NCBI GenBank assembly: GCA_017642535.1
Contig: JAGCOW010000095.1
Location: 1-55,382 of the forward strand
Origin: Bacteroidales bacterium
GTDB taxonomy: Bacteria; Bacteroidota; Bacteroidia; Bacteroidales; UBA1715
DNA: 55,382 nt
Reading direction: 5' to 3'
The number at the start of each line of letters is the position of its first letter. Within the stretch, counting starts at the first letter, position 1. The notes under the pieces were generated by a model. That model made no database searches, had not been told where the DNA came from, and saw only the letters and a list, made by a program, of their open reading frames with translations. Shown in pieces: positions 51,004 to 55,382 of this stretch. A program made the position numbers and the translations under genes.

Positions 51004-52040
51004 TGAAAAAAATTATTCCCATCTTTTTGATTATCGCAGTTTTTTCAAGCTGTAAGAAAGAATACAATTACTACAACACGTATGTAACCAATGTTGACAG
51101 TATTTACACAAGTTATTACTATCAAACTGTACTGAACCAGCAGCAAGAAGTTACCGACGATATTCGTCCCGATTATTTGAAGGCAGGCGACACCGTTGGC
51201 GTGTTTGCCTTGTCGAATGCAGTGACGAAAAGTGATTTGGCAAATGGCATTGCGAAACTGAAAAGTTGGGGATTGGTTGTTGTCGAGGCCGACAATCTTT
51301 ACAACAAAGATGGTCGCTATGCCGGAACAATGGGCGAGAGAATTGAAGGTTTCCAAAAATTGATTGACAACCCGAACATCAAGGCACTCATAGCTGCACG
51401 AGGTGGTTACGGTGTTGCCCAAGTGCTTTCGTACATTGATTTTTCACCAATGAAATCGCACCCGAAATGGATTGTTGGCTACAGCGACGTGACGGGTATG
51501 CACATTGCACTCAACAACATGGGTTATGAAACAATCCACGGTCCGATGGTCAAGACGTTTGGTGACAACGAAAGCGACGAGAGTCTGCGTAAGGCATTGT
51601 TCGGAGAACTCACCAGTCACAGCATAAAAACAAACACAAACTGTGTTCAAGGCAAGGCGGAAGGTCGTTTGGTCGGAGGAAACCTTTCGCTTATGTACAG
51701 TATGGGAGGAACCTTGTTTGACTTGAACGCAAAGAATGCAATTCTGTTGATAGAAGACACTGGCGAAGCCAATTATGCAATTGACAGAATGCTGGCTAAC
51801 TTGAAATTAAGCGGAAAATTGGATGGACTTAAAGGCGTGATTGTTGGTGATTTCAGTACATCACAAGGTAACGACCGTCCAATTGACGAGATAATTTCCA
51901 ATTATTTCGGAGACTTGAATATCCCAATAATATATGGAATAAGCATGGGGCACGAAGACAAAAATCTTGCAACGTACTTAGGTCGAAGTGTAGAAATGGA
52001 AGTAACTGCTCAAAATGCTACAATAACATATTTGGATTAG
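51000..52040 (+). CDS. S66 L,D-carboxypeptidase-like lipoprotein
   Basis: Relative of LdcA, which trims the terminal D-Ala from murein tetrapeptides. The protein is 346 aa. It is a lipoprotein with the lipobox ending at Cys18 (VFSSC). The catalytic triad is Ser162 (IVGYSDVTG), Glu252 (LIEDTGEANYAIDRM) and His318 (SMGHEDKNLA). A long Tyr/Asn-rich linker follows the lipid. In LdcA the enzyme is cytoplasmic; a lipid anchor here implies action in the envelope, a point of interest. Two ATG codons lie at 51000 and 51003. The stop codon lies inside the terminator hairpin. Confidence 0.9.
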   Translation: MMKKIIPIFLIIAVFSSCKKEYNYYNTYVTNVDSIYTSYYYQTVLNQQQEVTDDIRPDYLKAGDTVGVFALSNAVTKSDLANGIAKLKSWGLVVVEADNLYNKDGRYAGTMGERIEGFQKLIDNPNIKALIAARGGYGVAQVLSYIDFSPMKSHPKWIVGYSDVTGMHIALNNMGYETIHGPMVKTFGDNESDESLRKALFGELTSHSIKTNTNCVQGKAEGRLVGGNLSLMYSMGGTLFDLNAKNAILLIEDTGEANYAIDRMLANLKLSGKLDGLKGVIVGDFSTSQGNDRPIDEIISNYFGDLNIPIIYGISMGHEDKNLATYLGRSVEMEVTAQNATITYLD

Positions 52041-52057
52041 AAGATGTAGCATTTTTA
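52012..52057 (+). terminator. Intrinsic terminator overlapping the end of the S66 gene
   Basis: AAAATGCTACA (52012-52022), inside the last codons, pairs with TGTAGCATTTT (52045-52055), giving an 11-bp stem with a 22-base loop that includes the stop codon (52038-52040). Confidence 0.65.
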
Positions 52058-52213
52058 TGTTTTCCAGCATTTCGCCTACGAAAGCACTCTCATACATTTG
52101 AAAAGTCTATTCGATATTTTATACGAAAAAAGAATAATTTCTTGTTAAAAAATTTTAAACGCAGTGGGTAAAAATGTATATTTACCCCAATAAACAAGAA
52201 ATACAATTCTTAT

Positions 52214-53503
52214 ATGAAAATATTACACACTGCCGACTTACACCTTGGACAGGTCATCTATCAAAATTATGATCGTTGTGACGAACATCTGCATTTCTTC
52301 AAACAATTAAAACAATGGTGCAAGGAGAAAAAACCTGACGCACTCATTATCAGTGGTGACATTTTTGATATACAACAGCCAGCTGCATCAGTAAAAAAGA
52401 CGTTTACCGAATATTTTGTCGATTTACATAATGAATGTCCCGATATGGCAATGGTGATAACTGCCGGCAACCACGACTCGGCATCCCGTTTGCAAGCCGA
52501 CCATGATGTGTGGAATCTTGCAAACACTACGCTCATAGGAGTTGGTCCTGCATCGGAAATGGAAGGAAATTGGGAAGAAAACTTCATTGTGCGTCTCAAG
52601 AGCGGTTACGTGGTTGCTATCCCATTTATGACGGGGGAAAGGCCTCATGTTTTACAGGAAATACTAAATAAAATCAAAGAAGAAAACACCGATGGCAAAC
52701 CTGTTGTTATGATGGGGCACACCGCTGTTGCCGGATTAGATGCCACAGGGCACGATTTTGAAATTGGCAAGATAAAAACCCAAGACTCAAAATCATTCGG
52801 CGAAGGGTTCGACTATCTTGCCCTTGGGCATATACACAAGCCACAAACAATTGGTCACCAAGGCGATACGTTTAAAACTTCTGTCTCCTACCCTGCTCCT
52901 GTTATTCGTTATTCAGGCAGTGCACTTCACGTAAGTTGCGACGAAGACTATCCTCATACCGTGAGTTTAGTCGAAATCGACAAACACGAAGGAACAGTCA
53001 AAATAGAACAACTACGGATTGACGAATTACGCCATTTCTACGTGCTTCCCGAAGATGAATCCTCATTTACTTCATCAGACGATGCCATTGACGCTATTAA
53101 GCAATTCTGTGAAAACAAGAAATCGGGATATATCCGCTTACGGGTTGACAATAAGACAGATCTTCCTTCAAATTTCAATCAAATGGTTTACGATTGTTTG
53201 GCATTAACCAACGATGAAGTTCGGTACAATCCTAAAATACTATGGACAGGGGCAACAACGGATACAAATTCAGAACAAAATGATATTAAATTTGAAATTG
53301 CCGATATTCAACAAATGACCAATCCACTTGATTTTATTGAAAAAACGATAGAGCAATATCCTACACTCACTATTGAGGAAATACGCGAGGCATTCAACGA
53401 AGTCGAGAAAGAAATAAAACGGTTGGACGAGGAAGAAAAAATAAAAATTGCTTCAAAAACATCAAAAAAAACGAACGCTAACGAAACAACGATAACACTA
53501 TGA
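52214..53503 (+). CDS. sbcD: Exonuclease subunit SbcD (Mre11-like)
   Basis: Manganese-dependent nuclease that with SbcC cleaves hairpins and protein-blocked DNA ends. It has 429 aa. Metal-binding motifs are HTADLH (Asp8, His10), SGDIFD (Asp49), AGNHDS (Asn86, His87, Asp88), MMGHTAV and LGHIHKP. A C-terminal capping domain and a charged tail (EEEKIKIASKTSKK) contact SbcC. The 173-bp gap upstream contains a TATATTTA run near a weak TTG, a plausible promoter. It overlaps sbcC by ATGA. Confidence 0.95.
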   Translation: MKILHTADLHLGQVIYQNYDRCDEHLHFFKQLKQWCKEKKPDALIISGDIFDIQQPAASVKKTFTEYFVDLHNECPDMAMVITAGNHDSASRLQADHDVWNLANTTLIGVGPASEMEGNWEENFIVRLKSGYVVAIPFMTGERPHVLQEILNKIKEENTDGKPVVMMGHTAVAGLDATGHDFEIGKIKTQDSKSFGEGFDYLALGHIHKPQTIGHQGDTFKTSVSYPAPVIRYSGSALHVSCDEDYPHTVSLVEIDKHEGTVKIEQLRIDELRHFYVLPEDESSFTSSDDAIDAIKQFCENKKSGYIRLRVDNKTDLPSNFNQMVYDCLALTNDEVRYNPKILWTGATTDTNSEQNDIKFEIADIQQMTNPLDFIEKTIEQYPTLTIEEIREAFNEVEKEIKRLDEEEKIKIASKTSKKTNANETTITL

Positions 53504-55382
53504 GAATAAAAGAATTACATCTTCGAAACATTGCCTCTATTGAAAAGGCGGATATTAATTTTGAGGAAGATTTGACCGATGCCGTAACAGATGATCCTGC
53601 AAGCATATTCCTTATTTCGGGAGATACGGGAGCTGGAAAATCGGTGATTCTTGACGGCATATCAATGGCGCTGTACAAAAAAACGCCACGTACCGAAGGC
53701 GTCGTCAACACGCAAAAAAACAATTTTACCAACCAAAATGGAGTATCTATCAAAGTAAATAGCATTGAACAATATACAAGACTTGGCATTTCCGAAAATG
53801 ACGAGTGCTATAGCGAGCTTATTTTTGAAGGAAACGATGGTAAAGAATACCACGCTAAGTTGACACTTGGAATAATGAAAGGGAAAACCGACGAAAGCGG
53901 GAAACGTCCGCTTAAATATCGTACACCCGTTTGGGAATATAAAGAAGAAAAAAAAGATTGGGAGAAAGTGGAAGCAAACACGGGTCGGCAGATACTTGCC
54001 GCCGTGGGTCTTAACTTCGATCAATTTGGTCGAATGGCAATGCTGGCACAAGGTCAGTTTGCCTCATTCCTCACGGGCGATAAAAAAGAACGCGAAGCCA
54101 TCTTGGAACAATTGACCAACACAGAACGATTCAGCAAATATGGAGAAGCAATAAAAAATATTTTCAACAACGCAAGCAGCGAGAAAAAAAACGCCGAAAC
54201 CCAATATAAAACAGAACTCACCCATATTCTACCCCAGGAAAAAATCGACAATTTAAACACTGAACTCCAAACAAAGAACAAAGAAAAAGACGAGCTTGAT
54301 GAAAAGCAAAAACAGACGGACTCCACGTTGAAATTAGTGGAAACATTTCTCACGCAACAAAAGACGTATAACGATGGATTAATCGAAAAGAAAAAAATTG
54401 AAACCATTATCGAAGGAAACGAGTACAAAAAGAAAAAGACTCTGATATCAGACTGGGACAATACTGACAACGAACGGAACTGTCTTACGAACAAAAAAGC
54501 AGAAGAAGATAAAAAAACAAAAGCGGAAGAAGGGTTGCAAAAAGTAAAAAGCAGATTCCACACACTTTCTGCCGACATAGAATACCGTAGAAAAGAGATT
54601 TCAACAAAAGAACAGGAAATCAGGCAACTTGAAAATTGGATTAATGAACGAAACGACAGAGATTCTTTATTTACATCGGCGAATGCAATTGTTGTTCAGA
54701 TAGGCCAATATATTGCGACAACCCAGAAGATTACAAGAAATTCCTCTCTTTTGACCGTAGAAGAAGGTAAAACAGATTCGCTCAAAAAAGAATTTGACGA
54801 AAAAGGGGAAAAATTGTCTAAAGCACAAAAAGACGTTGATGAAAAGCAAAAAGAAATTGAGAATTTGACACAGCAACGAAATATACTGAATCCCTTGAAA
54901 TTAAACGAAGACATTCGTAATTATAGTGTAAAAATCAATGCTTTGGCAAACCTTACAAAGGAATTTGAAAATCTTGAAAAGTTATGCTCAAATTTTTCTA
55001 ACCTGAACACAACGATAAAACAAGACGAGGAAAAGCTCAAAGAATTGAAAAAAATCACAGAAGAAAAAGAAACAGCACATACAAAAGCCAAGGAAAACTA
55101 CGAAAAAACGAGCAAATTGCTCAGCACGATGAAAATGAGCGTGCAGGACACGTTAAAGGAACTTCGTAAACGTATGCACGAAGAACACGCAAAAACTTGT
55201 CCGCTTTGTGGACAACATATAGAGAATCTTGGTAATGACGAAGAATTTTCAAAAATCATTTCGCCTTTACAAGAAGAGGAAAAGAAAGCGAGATTGATCC
55301 TTGAAACAGCCACGCAAGAAAAAGAAGATGCTCAAAGCAAATACAACACGCTCAATGGCAGTCTTTCAGAGAACAAGAAAAA
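53500..55382 (+). CDS. sbcC: Exonuclease subunit SbcC (Rad50-like), partial at window end
   Basis: Coiled-coil SMC-like ATPase partner of SbcD. It is open to the end of the window, so at least 627 codons are seen and the C-terminal ATPase lobe is missing. It starts MRIKELHLRNIASIEKADIN. The Walker A is GDTGAGKS (41-48). AQGQFASFL is the Q-loop region, followed by KREREAILEQLT-like KKEREAILEQL. From about residue 215 onward it is long charged coiled coil. The zinc hook is CPLCG with Cys567 and Cys570. It starts at ATG 53500 overlapping the sbcD stop (ATGA). Several antisense open frames in this region are artefacts of this coding sequence. Confidence 0.94.
   Translation, partial: MRIKELHLRNIASIEKADINFEEDLTDAVTDDPASIFLISGDTGAGKSVILDGISMALYKKTPRTEGVVNTQKNNFTNQNGVSIKVNSIEQYTRLGISENDECYSELIFEGNDGKEYHAKLTLGIMKGKTDESGKRPLKYRTPVWEYKEEKKDWEKVEANTGRQILAAVGLNFDQFGRMAMLAQGQFASFLTGDKKEREAILEQLTNTERFSKYGEAIKNIFNNASSEKKNAETQYKTELTHILPQEKIDNLNTELQTKNKEKDELDEKQKQTDSTLKLVETFLTQQKTYNDGLIEKKKIETIIEGNEYKKKKTLISDWDNTDNERNCLTNKKAEEDKKTKAEEGLQKVKSRFHTLSADIEYRRKEISTKEQEIRQLENWINERNDRDSLFTSANAIVVQIGQYIATTQKITRNSSLLTVEEGKTDSLKKEFDEKGEKLSKAQKDVDEKQKEIENLTQQRNILNPLKLNEDIRNYSVKINALANLTKEFENLEKLCSNFSNLNTTIKQDEEKLKELKKITEEKETAHTKAKENYEKTSKLLSTMKMSVQDTLKELRKRMHEEHAKTCPLCGQHIENLGNDEEFSKIISPLQEEEKKARLILETATQEKEDAQSKYNTLNGSLSENKK

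Noticed and set aside
53478..55313. Several minus-strand open frames of 70-174 codons at the window end
   Set aside because: They are shadows of sbcC, which is open to the end of the window. Serine- and phenylalanine-rich composition matches the antisense of lysine- and glutamate-rich coiled coil.
1..55382. CRISPR array, tRNA or rRNA gene, or prophage
   Set aside because: No regular spaced repeats, cloverleaf-like CCA-ended sequences, rRNA segments, or phage structural genes were seen by eye; a tRNAscan or CRISPR search would be decisive.

Overview
The window is a 55 kb chromosomal stretch from a Bacteroidota bacterium, most likely order Bacteroidales. The evidence is the gene content (gldD, bactofilin, meso-diaminopimelate dehydrogenase, a DUF4369/TlpA-type thioredoxin protein, a bacterial GGGP synthase, BACON-less lipoproteins with a Cys lipobox, and the purH-mreBCD-mrdA-rodA string). 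Many start codons are also preceded by the Bacteroidetes -7 promoter element TAnnTTTG rather than by a purine-rich ribosome site. Base composition is moderately AT-rich and looks even along the window. I see no tRNA, rRNA, CRISPR array, intact insertion sequence or prophage. The species cannot be named from this.

Layout. 1-4.3 kb: a MurC/Mpl-like Mur ligase convergent with ddh, then a secreted thioredoxin-like protein divergent from birA. 4.3-6.6 kb: a small accessory patch with a decayed RhuM-like fragment, a four-helix-bundle/zinc-ribbon protein, an unannotated small RNA with its own promoter and terminator, and a convergent lone nuclease-like gene. 6.6-8.7 kb: an HtrA protease and a DUF1573 protein. 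8.7-21.9 kb: a long minus-strand run of galE, gldD, ssb, then purH-mreB-mreC-mreD-mrdA-rodA (cell-wall elongation machine), a LysM glucosaminidase, rluA-type synthase, panB, and bactofilin-atpZ-membrane protein. 22-31.7 kb: PAP2 phosphatase, an rRNA-type methyltransferase, an LtaS-like sulfatase, a BtuF-like binding lipoprotein, pyrF, a giant AsmA-like protein, a lipoprotein and an uncharacterised protein. 31.8-38 kb: acyl-CoA synthetase, a membrane protein, a DUF1846 protein, a secreted beta-helix-like repeat protein, pdxK and GGGP synthase. 38-45.7 kb: ctpA-type protease, dCMP deaminase, aminopeptidase P, leuS and a flippase. 45.7-48.6 kb: an accessory patch with two lipoproteins, a HigBA-type toxin-antitoxin pair and a 177-bp highly structured non-coding element. 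48.6-55.4 kb: hemW divergent from sufS and an S66 carboxypeptidase, then sbcD and sbcC, the latter running off the end.

How it fits together. A large share of the genes serve the cell envelope: precursor recycling or synthesis (Mur ligase, ddh, S66 peptidase), elongation (MreBCD, PBP2, RodA), remodelling (glucosaminidase, CtpA), and export or folding (HtrA, thioredoxin). Most of the rest is housekeeping (nucleotides, cofactors, translation, DNA repair).

The parts that known families do not explain are the small RNA near 5.57-5.69 kb, the nested inverted-repeat element at 48.29-48.46 kb (with two crossing complementary pairs that could form a pseudoknot), and the lone nuclease-like gene whose 3' end lies in the small RNA terminator. 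No complete new multi-gene system is obvious; these are the best leads.
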